This document shows, one piece after another, positions 11,875 through 26,288 of a stretch of DNA of 64,000 nt. This DNA is from Harmonia axyridis (lineage: Eukaryota; Arthropoda; Insecta; Coleoptera; Coccinellidae), in contig NC_059504.1 of the NCBI RefSeq assembly GCF_914767665.1, positions 28,932,001-28,996,000 of the forward strand. The letters are read 5' to 3'. The translations under genes were made by a program, and so were the position numbers. Within the stretch, counting starts at the first letter, position 1, and every line of letters begins with the position of its first letter. A model generated the notes under the pieces. That model saw nothing but the letters and a program-made list of their open reading frames with translations, searched no databases and was not told the origin of the DNA.

Positions 11875-12870
11875 TAATATGGATTCAGTTGACTTTCGAC
11901 ATGAACTTAAGAAAAATTCATCTATCAACAAAATTCAACTTTTGGGGATGTAGCACCATTTAAAGCCACTGTATATCGCTGGTTGATTGAATTCAAATGT
12001 GGACGTTGTTCGTTCACGGACGAAGTTGAAGAAGGTCGTCCAAAATCAGTCGTTGTGCCGGAAAATATTGAAGCTGTGCGAAAATTAGTTCGAAAAGATC
12101 GTCATGTGACATATCAACAAAATTGAGAGATATTCAAGCATTAGTATGACTAGATTTGTGTGTTCGGTAGCTCTGTGCAAGTTGGATTCCACATCGTTGA
12201 AATGATGCTCAAAAAATTGCTATTGTCGATTGGTGCCGTAAAATGATTTCGAAATACAATTGTGGTGCATCCAAAGAGGTATACAACATTGTTACAGGTG
12301 ACGAATTGTGGATTTATGCATATGAGCCAGAAAGGCTTGTTGGCAGTTTGAGCGTTTCAATGTGAAACGAAGCCAACAAAAGTTGTTCGTTCTCGAAGCG
12401 TTAAGAAGCAAATGGTGGCGTCTTTCTTCACGAAAACTGGTATTGGGGCAATTGTGGCTCTTGTAAATCAAAAGACCGTTAATTCAGAGTGGTCTGAAAC
12501 CATTCTTTTGCCTAAAGTTTTTGGTGAATTTAGAGAAATAAACCCAAAACGAAGAATCATTTGCATCAGGACAATGCGAGCTCACACACATCAAATGCAA
12601 CGGACGAGTATTTGGACACAAACAATCAAATTAATTGTTCATCCGCCTTACAGCCCCTACTTGGCACCGAATGAGTTCTTCCTCTTCCCTGACATTAAAA
12701 ATTAACTTCGTGGACAACGATTTTCATCACCCGAAGATGCGGTTGACGTCTTAAAAAAAATGTTTTAGAACTACCATCTTTCGACTGGAGAAAATGTGTC
12801 GAATGGTGGTTCAATCGCATGCTAAAGTATACGAATATAGATCTTAAAGGCGATTATTTTAGAAAACACT
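11875..12870 (+). mobile_element. Mariner transposase relic (different subfamily)
   Basis: Frames pieced together across stops follow a full mariner transposase. The N-terminal helix-turn-helix part runs 11,880-12,130 (YRWLIEFKCGR, EEGRPKSVVVPENIEAVRKL). It is followed by CASWIPHR, then VDWCRKMISKYNCGASKEVYNIVTGDELWIY with the first catalytic Asp. Next are VVRSRSVKKQMVASFFTKTG, TVNSEWSETILLPKVF and finally HPPYSPYLAPNEFFLFPDIK near 12,650-12,700. The second catalytic block reads HQDNASSH only out of frame near 12,566, and the third Asp position is Glu. Multiple stops and shifts make it dead. It belongs to a different mariner lineage from the relic at 9300-9830. Confidence 0.85.
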
Positions 12871-12883
12871 AATTGTATATCCT

Positions 12884-13440
12884 AAAACAAGTTGCAGAAT
12901 GAGCTCCTATTCCAACACGAATGCGAAATTCGAACGCATAAGTGTTGGAATTGCCTTCTGCAACGAGTATTAGACGATATTTTCTCTATTTCAGTCAAGT
13001 TCACTGAAATATTGTTGAAAAATTCACTGAAATATGAATGAAAAATTGAGATTATACATCCTAGTGACATTTGTATTGATCTTGGCAGTTGGTGTGACTG
13101 TAACCAAAATTGACAGATTACGGAATATAAATTTGAATGGTATGTTTTGAATTTTGAAGTAAATTGTAATTACGCATTAAATTCGTGAATTATGTCTGCC
13201 GAAATCGATTTTACACCAACGGAATTGAGAGAAATTGCGAATAATGTCGCAAATCATTTCACTCAATCCAAATTACAATATATTGACCATTGATGTGTAT
13301 TGAATTTTGACGGAATTTTAAGTCTATGTAGACAACCACAAAACGAAAAATATAACTGAAAAGAATGCTGTAATGAGTTCATTACAGCACTGTTTTTAGA
13401 ACTGTAATTAACTCATTACGATACTGAAATAGAGAAAAAT
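12884..13440 (+). repeat. Dispersed 550-bp repeat with hairpins (copy 1)
   Basis: Matches 55,858-56,402 in the same orientation over its whole length, roughly 85% by eye. It opens with a hairpin-forming stretch (about 12,888-12,964). In it GTTGCAGAA pairs with TTCTGCAAC and ATTCCAACAC pairs with GTGTTGGAAT. It has a second hairpin, CTGTAATGA/TCATTACAG, near 13,368-13,390. A short open frame starts at the ATG near 13,193 (MSAEIDFTPTELREIANN) and stops after about 25 codons. I do not recognise the family. It looks like a non-autonomous mobile element or a fragment of a larger one. Confidence 0.75.
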
Positions 13441-14394
13441 ATTTTGCATCAAAATCGCTTGTTTATTTTTAGTATTCTCAATACATAAATAGTAACCCTG
13501 GTAGTTAACGAATTGGAAAACAATGGGTATATGATAAAAGCTCTGAAAGATATACAAACGGATATCTTCCGATTTTCCAAACTTATAAACTTCCAGCTTT
13601 TGGAGATTGGAAGTACCCAATAGAACAAAATGTACAGAAATTCAGGATAAATTAAATAATGTTATTCATACCCCCTAGAACTTTAGCATAAAGAGCAACC
13701 TCTTTATAGCGTATTAAAAAAAACATAATAATTCGCACCTCCAATTCACCCTCCAACTTATGCAACACGCAAATAATTACGGACGAGCCGGGAAACCCTT
13801 CGTGGAAACTCTCAAGGTCGCATTCTAAATGTGTTACCGTCTTCGAAGACTCGGGCAGCCTGAAAAAGATAAATCACTTTCCCTACCGACGCCGACGAAA
13901 GTATCCACTGGTTTCACTTCCAACCTCCCCTCATTCGTTCTTTTCTATTTGGGTCAAGTCTTGCATTCGGTCTAACGGGACATTTGCATGCCCTTTGTTA
14001 TCCCTTGCTGCTTCAATTTCGGAACAGATATAGTTCCTGGTCCGTCCAGTTTGCATATACAGGGTGATTCACGAAGACATTTTGTTAAAATATTTCATAG
14101 AAAGACTCGACCTTGAAATATTTTAGTTAAGCTTTGTTGGGAGAGAAAAATTCTTAGAAAAAACTTGATATTCGTTTGACTTCCGGTTTCAACGGAAATG
14201 ATACCAACGTTCTTTTTTAAATCTAACACACCGTCTTTTTGTTTATAATCAAATTATGCCTTGAATGCTACATTGTTTTAATGGATCATTTGCATATTTT
14301 CCAGAAATATAAAAAAATTCTTTGAATTTTTCAAAAAAGGCTTCATCCACATTTTGATAACTTTGTGATTTCTACATAAAAATTTCTTATACGT
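13441..14394. other. Intergenic with a GC-richer patch
   Basis: No gene recognised. The stretch about 13,745-14,055 is clearly richer in G+C and CpG than its surroundings. It could be a regulatory island or old transposon sequence. A TACAGGGTGATTCACG end-like motif at about 14,060 resembles the termini of Tc1/mariner-type elements. Confidence 0.4.
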
Positions 14395-14625
14395 GAAATA
14401 TAAAGTCCATGCCAATGCTCCACAATCGGTTACAGATCTTAAAGATGGAATTTGTGAAATTATCGGCATACAGCCGGAAATGTGGGAATTGGTCATGGAA
14501 AATTGCAAAAAAATTATATGGTGCTGCAATCGTAGCCGTTGCGGTAATTTGGCTGATTTCGTTTTCCATCGCTAATACCTTCCCCTTTACAATGAAATAA
14601 ACATCCATTGTTGTCTCTTAAGAGG
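14395..14625 (+). mobile_element. DD41D-type transposase relic, 3' end only (copy 2)
   Basis: Reads as the transposase C-terminus in broken frames (APQSVTDLKDGICEIIGIQP, then CNRSRCGNLADFVFH). It shares the downstream block ACAATGAAATAAACATCCATTG with the copies at 1820-1870 and 51,900-51,920. Only the last part of the element is present. Confidence 0.7.
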
Positions 14626-17089
14626 GATTACCACCACGTGGCTTTTCGGGTATCAGTCAAAAATCAAGTACCCATTAATTTCCCCTCTAGCGCTCCTGCA
14701 ATGATCAAACTTTGTACGGTGTACGAAGTTGTACAGGGTGTTTCACGTAAGCGGGTAACTGGATAGTATTTTTCACGTGCTATACAAATATGTTGGAAAA
14801 ACTATGGAACCAGGGCATGGAAATATATTGAGGAAAAACCATTTTATTTTGAAAATTTGACTGGTTTTCAAAATAAGATGGTCTATGGACAATTTATCAC
14901 CATTTTTTTCTTCATTTGAACTTCTAGTTTTCAAGAAAACGGATATACTTCATAATATTTCTTCATATTTTCTGAATTCTCAATCGATTCTGAATTCGAA
15001 TTTGTAAATAAAGTGGTAGTTTCATATTTATTTTATGCCATTATATTCAAAATCAACCTGAGGAAATTCAGATTCCACATTCGGTAAATATATCTATGTT
15101 GTCCTTAGAACTTCAATAAGAGGAACGGAAATCGTCTTGTAACTGATGCATTTGTTTTGATGCCAACATTCGTCACTCCTTGTCACCGGACACTATAGCA
15201 ATAGCGTAACATAAGTTTATTAATTTCGATATTATCAATTCATGCTCAAAAATAGTTCACGATGTGATTTATTCATAAAAATTCTTTCGTTTTGAACTGC
15301 GCAGTCACGTGTTAGTATTCATTAATTTTCAGCATTTTCTATCATAACTTGATCAGAAAAATCTTAAAATAGCAAAAAATAATATTTGAGTAAATGACTT
15401 TGAAGTCTTATTCTAGCAAAAGTAGACTGTTAAGTACCATTTTTTATTAATGATTCTAAAAGCTGACTATTGAGCGCAGTTTTTAAGCCTATACTAAGAA
15501 ACAGTGAATTAGCCTTTTTACATTTTTAATTTTGATTCGAAAATTTAGATCATATTCCAAAACTTTTTCACTTGAGACCAACATTTCCATAATTTTTATC
15601 ACAGTTACGGAGCTGTTTATTTTATGTATAAAAGTAAAATTCATGGAGATTAAGTGGCAAAAAAATTTTTGCAGAAAAGTCTTGTACTTTTTTTTATATC
15701 TTTTTTAAGATGGTCAAGTCGAAAATTCTCAATGTTCATAAAAAAATTCATAACTCGAAAACCGTGAAAAATCGCATAACATACATGGGGATGATTCGAA
15801 TAGCCCATGACACAAGGGAACTGTTTTTTTTTTTACGTCAATCTCTTGGCCACCTGTATACATACCTAGAGTGGTTGCACATTGTTCTACAAAACAGGGA
15901 ACCAATATTTTTTCCTACTATCAGCAGTTTTCCGAGTTCAGTAGAATATGGAAATGGTGTGGGGAAGTGATCGTTCTTTTATACATATGTAACATTTTGA
16001 GCAATTATTCAAAAATTTTCAGGGTGAATTTTGAGGGTGAATGAGCAGCTAAACAAGCTGTTGTTTAGCTTGTCGCAAGTATTTTTGTTTTGTTTTAGAG
16101 TTTGCATCTATCTACATAGAATAATTGATGTACCATAGTTTATATCACTGCACCCAATTAATGTAGTTACCTCCCATAGTTACTGAGAAAGAATGCTTTG
16201 AACAGATGGGTTTTTTCTGTATTTTGTGTAATGATTAATGAACCTCTGGACTCCTGATTTAAAAAATAGCGAAACTCGTAAAAATTCTATATTACTGTAA
16301 TTCTTTGTCTACGATTATGATCGTAGATGTTTATTTATTTAGAATTTAGAAAATTCCTACAATTACTAGTGATGGAGCATTGTAATTTTGAAGATAAGAT
16401 TGATGTGTAAATAATAATCATCCGTTTATAATTTGCACTGTGTCTGTCTGAATAGGCGTGTATGCAATCATTTGCAATTTTGTTGTAACACGAAAACGTT
16501 TTGTGAATTCATTGGATGTTCTAATGAATTGCTCGTTTTATATGATATGTTAGATGTTTGTTATTTTCAAAAATCTCCTATTTTCACTCACAGCATTGCT
16601 TATAGTTAATTCAATGAAATTAAAGAAACGGCAAACTCAGCATTTTGGTTAGAATAACATTGCTTGAGGGATGGCCACATGCAATTATTTCATCTGACAA
16701 ATAAGATTTTAGATATTCAAATATGTACTTCGTAGTTCAACTTTTAAACTACTCATTTTTCACATACTTTCGAGAACTTCTGATATGATGTGTGGAAGTA
16801 AATGATCAAAGATATGTATTCAGCATTATAAAAGCTATACTAGCTAGCTATCTAACTACTAAATATTCAATGTTATTATATGTATTATTGATACTAAAAT
16901 ATGATCACTAACATAATAATACCCATATATGAAGAAAAACATACCATCAATAATTGAAATATAAATAAACTATGAAGTTCGTTGAACATAATTCAAAATC
17001 CTTAATATATTCTGAAAAAAGATAACTCTCGGTATTAACTTCTAATATTATATCAAATTTTGATTTCTTTATGGAAGTATAATATAACT
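14626..17089. other. Intergenic, probably includes a decayed non-autonomous element
   Basis: No host gene. A TACAGGGTGTTTCACG end-like motif lies at about 14,733 and a GGCCACCTGTA end-like motif near 15,850, but the two do not form a clear inverted pair. A 10-bp-arm hairpin (AGCTAAACAA/TTGTTTAGCT, GCTG loop) is at 16,047-16,070. Confidence 0.4.
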
Positions 17090-17400
17090 ATTCGTTCGAA
17101 ATGATAAATAGTCATGAACCTACAGAATGGACAGTTTATGCTTGGATCTAAATTGATCCAAATTAATGAAAAATGCATCAAATTTATTTACTGCGAATAT
17201 ATAAATTCAAGGCATTACGCATACATACATACGTTAAATGAAAATAGTATACCTATTACGGAAACCACATTAAGCTGGAGTAATTCGCTAATAAAGTGGA
17301 TGATTATTATTACTGTTGAACATTAATTCCACATACGAAGCAACAATTAAATTAAATAGTGATTAAAACTAAATAATTCATTTTGGCAAGATGGATTTCT
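17090..17400 (+). repeat. Diverged direct repeat, copy 1 (partner 20,455-20,720)
   Basis: The two segments share, in order, ATTCAAGGCAT, GTTAAATGAA, an AATAAARTGGATGAT block, and ATTAATTCCACAT, with intervening sequence aligned but diverged. The copies lie about 3.3 kb apart in the same orientation. This may be an old transposon pair or a local duplication. Confidence 0.5.
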
Positions 17401-20400
17401 TAATCGTTAGGTTAGTTGAAAATCTGTTATCCTCTCTTTAAGAATCTCAAGTTATCGAAAACCTCTTCCTAAATTCATACAACTTTTTGTGGTCTCTTCT
17501 ATTCTATACAGCGAATTAAAAAATTTAATTTCCAACGCTTCGAGTAAACTAACATATGAGAAACTGTTTGACCTCGTCCTCTGTCTATACCTGCAACTAT
17601 CACAAATAAACTTTAAATTCCATGCTGAAATGTGGTTTATCCTGTCGATACTCGATACTTAAAAATAGTTCACCCCGAAATAAATTTTGTTTTGCTTTGT
17701 GAAATGTTGTTTTCTTTCTGGATTTACGTGGCAACAACAATAATTATTTTTATTTATTATTTCCAATAATGAACCTTTAAAATAATTGGAACATGAAATT
17801 TCGTACCCTCAACTCGAATACTCAACAACAAATATTTTTTATGAATGAGATGAGTTTTCATTCAGTGGTTTCCCAAGAATGAGAGATTTCTGTTCTTATT
17901 CTTATTTTATCAATGTATAAGATTCAAATATTCAACAATACAGGGTTTTTTTACTATGCATTGCAATATTTATTAGTTTATAAAGTAGATATCTGCGAAT
18001 TATGCATGGTACAACACATTTGATAAATAACCTTCACAGATATTCAGGTGTACTCATTTTACGAAATTTTTTAATAACGATATTGCACATATATGGTGCT
18101 ATTCCATTGACGCAGTATTTAATTAGGACTCAATGTTTCGACGATGAGGACCTTTGTAAACCTTGGATTCCAAACGCCATCGCCAGATTAAAAAAATAAT
18201 CCAAAATTGCCAAAGTTGCAGAAGGCTTCGGCAAATTATTGTCAACAATTCGGGAAATAACATAAATAGGAAAAAAAATCAAATGAGTGGTTTCGTGAAG
18301 GATGTGGCAAGTAATGATGTCCTGTTGGATGTCAAAAAACAAAATCTCCGAAGTGGGAAACGATGAATTTATTATTCCAAGCAAGATAACTTTCGCTATC
18401 TTTCGTTATTGCCTTACTTGGATCGCCTCCAAAGATTTCTACAGACGATTATTACGTATACAATGCGCAAGTTCAGGTGAAATGGGCCTTACTAATAAAA
18501 TTATTATATGTACGGAATGGGATTTCAATTCTAGGTTTTCAAGATACCAATTTTTAGCCTTGTTCTATCGTATGAAAAGTTTTTTTTTTAATTCCACATC
18601 AATTCAACTTTTCGGCCTGTTATGATAGAATGAATGAGTCATTGGTTATGACTCTGTGTTTTGCGCTCTTATCGATATAACCTTCATAAAAATTTAAACA
18701 TTGGTTCGATTGATTTAGAAATCTCTTCTGAATTTGCAGTGTTTCAAATATTGAATAGGAATCAATCGAATAGAAAAACTAAAATTTTATCAATGGAAAG
18801 ACAAAAAGTGTAAGAGAGGTCGATTAATGTGAAAAATTTCTGAGGAACAATTTTCGTTGAGTGATCTGTCAAAAACTATTGCGTGAGTACTTGAACCATT
18901 TTTGAAAAGTATAATATAATATAAATGTTATTTTGTTATAGTATATAACCCATACATAAAATGAGTCGAAGAAGTCTTAATCTATATATAGCCATTCCAT
19001 GAAGAATCCTTCTCCTTAGCAAGGCAAAACCTCCAAAGACTCCAGTGACTATTCAAAATTACAATTTAGGTTAGATCCAAGATATTAACTTAGCCAGAAT
19101 TTTTTATTTTGTTAATCATGAAAAATAGAAATAAAAGATCTAGCAAATCAACGCAATAACAATTTCGGATTTCGCAGAATAGCAACTCAAATCTTTCAAT
19201 TAACTCATTATTGAATAATTAGTTATGATCATTCTGATATTGTCCTTGTTAACTTGAAATAATTGTTACCATTACCTTATCAGAATTTCGGCCGAGCCTC
19301 TATCTGAACAGACAGAGCTCCCTTGCCACCATTTTGTAATACCTATTGACGCAACATACTTTTCATTGCGAACATCGATTCAGATGGAAACCACCGAAAT
19401 AGATATTCAGTTAGGTAATAATATACGCATATAGAGTGAGCTTGTCTATCGAAATTGGGTTATCGACAACGGAAATGCTTTTAGTGATCTCTCTTCACTC
19501 GTGGATTATCATTTGTCATCTAGCTTGCTCTAGATTTTATTTTTGAATGTTGCAGTTAGTATGCAGCAATCTGTGAGCTGAATAAGAATATTCTCCAGTT
19601 GATATTTCGCTTTGTTATTTGGGATGTATACAATTATGTACGAAATTTTATGGCCCATGAAAGAAAAAAGCGGTAGTAAGTTTTCTTCCACGAGTTATCA
19701 GAAAATAATTCAATTTTGGTAGTTTTTTATTTTGTAGGCAATAATTAAACCTACATTTGAAGTCGCTTGTGCATAAATCATAGCCCTGACATGGAAAAGA
19801 ATTGAAAGTGAAAACACCCACAACATGCTGAGAAATTTAAGTTGATGTTTTCCAAAACCTATCTGAAAATAGGTTATATTTTTGTCTGCAAAATAATGGA
19901 CAACATTTTGAAAATCATTTATAGTAAAAAATATTTCATGATTTTCATGTTTCACTGCAACTATTGCTACTGTAACAATTCTTCTTTCTTTCACAAAAAA
20001 GATCAAGAGAACGGCATTTATGAAAAAGCAATCGAGTTACCCTCAAAATGAGGTATCATTAGTCTAGTTCATGTAAAACATGGTTTATGCATATTTTATT
20101 GAAAACCCTACTTTGATATTTTAGATTTGTCTTAATGTCTTGTTATTTCATTGAAATACATATTTGCCTTTTTACAAATCTATACGCAACTGATTATCGT
20201 TCAGTATTGGTTTGTATTTCAAATAGAATCTTTTGGGTGATGAACATCTACTTTTCCTGTTGACGAATGAAATTATTTTCGTTAAACTTGCCTATATGTA
20301 TGAAGCAAAATAGAGAGTTTGTTGTTAAATATTTTCTTCCAAGCCACATCAATAATTCATTGGTGCATTGAATACAAATTTCCATATACCTACCTAACTA

Positions 20401-23400
20401 CTTAGATAAGAATAAAATTGAAATTGAATACTGGAAAATATGAGCAACTAAATTCCAAATTTAGTGTAGAGGTTAAACCCCTATAATATGTAATAATATC
20501 TAAAAAATAAATCAAATACGTTTATCGCGACTAAGTATCTATTCAAGGCATAACATATAAAGTTAAATGAACATTCCTCTGAACTATAAAATATTATAGC
20601 ATTAGATTTATTTCCCAATAAAATGGATGATAGTTATTACGGTGAAATATTAATTCCACATGTGGAGTCATTGAAATAACTAGTATTGCATTATTCAATC
20701 ATTAATTCATTTGTGCAAAAAACTCAAATTTTTTAGTGTTTTTCAACCGATCAATATCTGGCATTTGCATTGGAAATGCACCTTACATTGGTGCTTCTCC
20801 TAGGAAATAAAATATTCTTTAAAATTTTTTGTGAATTTTATAACTTTCTCTAGTGATTTCTAAATTTAATTTTACTTTCTTCACTACTTCCATCATAATG
20901 TTCCTCATTCTTTAATTTTTATGTGGGATCTGCATGAATGAAAAATAATACGAAAAACTCGATTATTCAAAACAGATTGTTCCGTATTTAGAACACAAAA
21001 CGCTCTACTTAACGCTGATTATTCTATATTCCTCATTCAAATTCATAAATCGACATTTGCATCAATATTTTTGTATCGATGCCAGTTGAAACGAACCCAG
21101 TAGGCATAAATGATTATTTTGAAGCTATTTATTACCTTAAATAATTCAAATTGGATTGGACTTATGTTTCCATAATGTTTTTTATTGTTGAAATTACATG
21201 ATGTTTCATTAGAAAAAGTAATAAATCACCCTTTATGTCAACTGAAAATCAGTGGTCATTTCAACATTCTTTTTTATAATCGTCTCTACTACAAGTTCCT
21301 CCATTGTCCTTGACGCAAGTTCTAGACCCAACGATAGAAACGCACATCGCATCATCAGATTTTATAATTTCCTAATGGGACAATCGAATCATGCCGATAT
21401 TTCGAATACCAATTATTAGGTCAAGGCGTGTGTTTCCTCTGATAGAAGATGCAACGAAACCCCGAAAGTAGAACACAGAGAACATAGCAACGACGATAAC
21501 GAAGCCGCTTGCAACTATTGATCCGCCTCTTTTGCTCTCTATGTACACTGAAGAAAGTGCAGCATAGAATCTGTGTCAAGAGGAACTTTCTTTTTCTGCG
21601 CTCTTAGACATAGGTGAAATTGGCCAGTCTCTTTGCAACGCATACTTGGCGTTTCATTCAATTCGAATTCTTATTCAAATGCAACTGTCGGACATGCGTG
21701 CCATCGGGACCTTTGTTTTTGTCGTCGATTTAGCGATTCAAAGCTGGTCGTCGTGTAGATATTCATCGTATATCATGAAATAATTGCTTGACATGACCAG
21801 AATTAGTGGGTGTCAAAAATAAAGGATGAATTAAAGGCTTCCTTCTTGTTCTTAGAAGCGAGTGCTGCTATGGCATTCAAATTGAGGAATGTGGCCGTTT
21901 TGTCGAATATAAATAAGCAGGAGATATGACCAGGTGGTTTTGGCAACACTGTAATTATTGTATTTTGCAAGTATCGCCAATTCAAGAATTTGGCAGTTTT
22001 TTTCATCAATTGATCATCTACTGCTAATTTCTAATTAACAATTTCATGTTTTACCAATATTGACATGTAAATGATTTTTCTTGATTTGATATTTTAATAT
22101 AAATCCTCCAAAAAATCATGGAACAGGTTCTTCAAACAAGTCAGAAACACATTAAAATTTTGAGTTATGCTTAATCCGAGATGTGTTCTGAATGAACGGA
22201 ACTTAGTCAAAAACTAGTGGCTACTCTGTATGAATTTTCTAGATTCAAGAATTAACTCTGATCGATTGATCAAATCGAATATAAACTCAAGAAGAACTGT
22301 TGAACTGAATTACTTCACAAGATGCAAGATATTGAGTTGAAAGATTTCTGAATAATAACTAATTCGATTGAAGTGTAAATAATAAACCCTCCAGAGAAAT
22401 GTGCAGCGTTTTCATTGCGTTGTTGTTTTTATTCAGATCACTGAACGTGTTTCAAATGTAAACAATCATCAGATAACCTAGGATGCATGCTGTATTGATG
22501 AATTATAAGAAATATTTGCATTACGTTGAGAAAAATATTCAATAATAGTATTGATTATAAGATGGATTTTTTATTGAGTAACTTCCAAACGGTCAATAAT
22601 CAAGTGACCTGAATTAAAAGATTATATTCCATTATAAACATCTTACATTTTGTATGATAACTCTTTTTTTTATTTTGGTTGAACCTTCGAAATCTTTCGT
22701 GGAACAATTCCTTCTTTCTGACCTTTTAAAAATTTTATGGCAATTTTGGAAATATAATGCTGAAGCTGTCTTTATTTCTTGAAGTGGTTCAAAATAAATC
22801 TTACAAATGAATAGGTGACTTAATTAATATGGACATTTATTGGGAAAATGCCTCTTCCGGTATTCCTGACATTATCTCTCGTAGCTATCTAGTCTTATGG
22901 TTACATACTGGTGGTATTCAGAAAAGAAAAAAGAAAATATGAAAAGATTGATAACTATGGGTGATAAGACTTTGCGGTAAAAATAGCGTAATGAGTAAGA
23001 TGGTCATACACATCTTTTGAATTTTATTTTAGAGATATTAATTTTTCAAAATTCGATTACATCATTTTTTACCTTTGAAATTTAAAGATCTTGTTCTCTG
23101 CATAACGGGTGATGCGGTATAACAACTGATATTCCCAGCAAAATTCATGCATATATTATATGATTTTATTCATTCGATTTTTGTATTATACACATACACA
23201 TTGCGAAACATAAACGGTGAAAATTTCAGCAGATCCAATAGGTTTAAAAATTCCAAATTCCGTAAGTTTATAATCGAAAATAATAAACCAAAATAAAGAA
23301 TTCCACAGAAGCATTACTCAAAAATTTAACGACATTTTGAGGTTGGTAGTAGCGAATGAAATAGGTAGGTATTTTTACCTGCCACATTTTGCAAATGAAG

Positions 23401-26288
23401 ATATGAATTTGTGCTGGTTTATTTACCTAATTATCATTATAATTTTGAATGATAAACTGCTGTATTAGGTTTTTCAGCACATTTCAGAATAGTTTTCATT
23501 AGATATGTATATTGATTGATGCTAGTATCTATTGTGCAGTGTGCAACTGATCAAGCGAAGCTGCTATCCATATACGAAATGCATAAGTAACTATACGTGT
23601 ACCACCAAAACTTTGTAAGAATTTGATGAGATAATTCCACAGTTGAATATCCCACGATTCTTATTCGGCAGCATGACCAATTCTCAATCGAATGAAAGTT
23701 TTCCGTCACCATCATGGTGAATGAGCATCCAGGAGTGCCAACCAAGCGACAACGGATTAAAACGTGAAAATGTTGCCATAAAAACTATGAGATATGACCA
23801 TAGTCAGTGTAATATGCTAATGGTACACCGCCAGTTCAGCTCGTCTATTTCGAATTCTAATTATGCGATATCTGCATGTGTTGAAAAGAACAAACACGTG
23901 TTGGTCGAAGACCTTGAGATGAATCGAAAAAAACCAGAGGGGAACAGCTCGCCTATAGAACTAGCGAAAAGGATCCTAAATTCGATGGTTCATTCATTAA
24001 CGGTGGAATTCCGCTGTGTTGTAGGGGGCCTCTTTTTTATTATTCGTACGACGAGAGAATTTTATTTCCTAAAGGTGCTCCTTCAGTGCGGTTCAGGAAT
24101 AGAAAACTGATGGACAAGACGTGCCGAAGATTTGAGGATTTTGATCCTCATCGTGAACATCAGTAGGAAAGATTATTACTATACTATATGATTACACACT
24201 TTTAATACTGGAATAAAGAATTCCTTATATATTTTTAATATGACCACTTTCATTTAGATCATAAGGAACTCATACACCTCCTGAAAATTTTTCATAAATT
24301 GTCAAAAAAGCAGCAGTGATAGAGCTCTTTATGTCCGTTGAGGATTGGTCTCAAATGATACGGTTGCAAAACGAGAAAAATTCTTAAAGAAAAAATGTGA
24401 TATATTGAATAGCTTATTACTGAATGCAATCAGTGTAAACTATCATGAAAAATAAAATAACAGCTGGTCAGTGATTTTGTGCCTCTACAATTTTCGTTCA
24501 TATTTTGTTATTGTTTTTTTTTTTTTCACATCATCACTTGTTATTCAAAATGGCCTGACTCGTGATAAAAGTAGATTTTCACTGAAAAAATCGTTTCAAT
24601 TCTGCAGTGACAAATCAAAGTCCAGAAAGAAAAAATTCACATCATTTAGATATACCGATGATGCCACGAATCATTTAAAATTATCGACGATTCAACTATT
24701 TTGATTACTATTTTGGACCTTGAATAATTACATGAATGTCGTCAGTGGATCTGATTTTGTCCGAATTTGTATCACAACTTCGACATCAGACATCTCACAA
24801 TAAAAATCTCAACTATCGAGAAATTTGATAATGAACTCGAAGTTGATTGTAAAATTCGTATTATTATGAAATAACGATTCTGATCGTAAACAAAAATCAA
24901 GTAATCAAATCAGTTCAAGAGAATAATTAATCGACTTGGCCAACGAGGAAGTTCTCGAAGGTTATTCCATCAGTGGATGAGGCATCGAAAATATTTATTA
25001 TGTGAATGTTTGCTTTGAATATTTTCTCGTTTTGATAGGATAGGAGCCATAGCTGTGAAAATGAAAAACTGTCTAACGTCTGAATTATAAAAGATGTAAA
25101 GAAAAGAAAATGAATATTTCAAGCTTTTCAAAAAATTAGAAGCAGAATATCGCAAAAATATTCACGTGATACGGTATTCGATAAGTTTGAAATTTATATT
25201 ATGTGAAATGAACACTCAAATATTGATTCCCAATCTAAAAATATGATATTATCAGATTCAGAACTTTTAATTCTAGATGAATTAACCTAGAACATTAACG
25301 TAAAGTAAATCACATGTCATATATGCACAATTCTATGTTCTCCAAAGACGTAAGAATGAAGGAGCGCTCAAAATCTCCAAACGCCTCGAATTATTCCTTG
25401 TTTAGAGTTGTATTACTATTCACAAAATGATATAATATAAATACTTATTTGTTAATTCATACAGTAACAACTACAAGGTGTAATACACCCAAATTTTCTC
25501 CAACTTGCTATTGCTTAATGATCAGATATATACCTAGTGTAGTAGTCATTGTAGATCATTTATGAAAATGATATTGACATTATTCAAGAACATATAGAAT
25601 CGATAGCGATATTACATTAGTAATATTTACTCATATGGAATTCACGAATTATTTATTATCCAAAACAATATTTCAGACTATTCACATAATTTCTCTTGGA
25701 AAATCTATCATCATAGGGTAATAATATTCAATACTGAAATTGACTTATATCCATATTTTTCCTTTAGTAATTTTTTTTTACTAACAACCATTACTCATGA
25801 TGATAGTTTTTTTGTGATAAATTTTATTTTAATAAAATCAACCCAATCAAGCCTCACGTGCTAATATTCATGAGAAATTCCAGCGTAAAAACCACTATAG
25901 CGCATTGATTTTCCTAGGTCACGAGAACAATCCATGCGTTTCCAAATCAGAAAATTTAGAAATAAAATAAAAATATATTATCGCTCAGAAACTTGAATCT
26001 TTTTTTAAGAATACTTTTACCATGAACTTGAATTCGTATCTGAGAACGAATAACAACGGTTTCAAATCTCCATCGCTAAATATTTATCGTGAGTGTTTAA
26101 TGCTGATATTTCATATATATTTTTTTCATGATAGACTTTTTCCATGGTTTTTGAAAATAATAAACCACTGGGCATAATTTTCAGCATTTTTCATATGAAT
26201 TGAGATATTGCATGAAATAAGTGATAAGTGCAATACGACTTCTCAAATCGATCAAAGGATTTTTCTATTGGACGACTTGTCTGACCCA
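17401..26288. other. Long intergenic tract without recognised genes
   Basis: AT-rich, with many stops. The second member of the diverged direct repeat is at 20,455-20,720. A GC-richer patch lies at about 21,290-21,740. The longest open frame, 129 codons at 23,721-24,110, has no domain I recognise and no coding-like context. I do not call it a gene. Confidence 0.45.

Noticed and set aside
14061..14750. Two CAGGGTG-type termini as the ends of one transposon
   Set aside because: Both are in the same orientation and their inner sequences differ, so they are not an inverted pair.
16047..16070. 10-bp-arm hairpin as a terminator or miRNA precursor
   Set aside because: Short perfect hairpins of this size are frequent in AT-rich DNA and the context gives no support.
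23721..24110. 129-codon open frame as a possible gene
   Set aside because: No recognised domain, no clear splice sites and no partner exons; length is compatible with chance.
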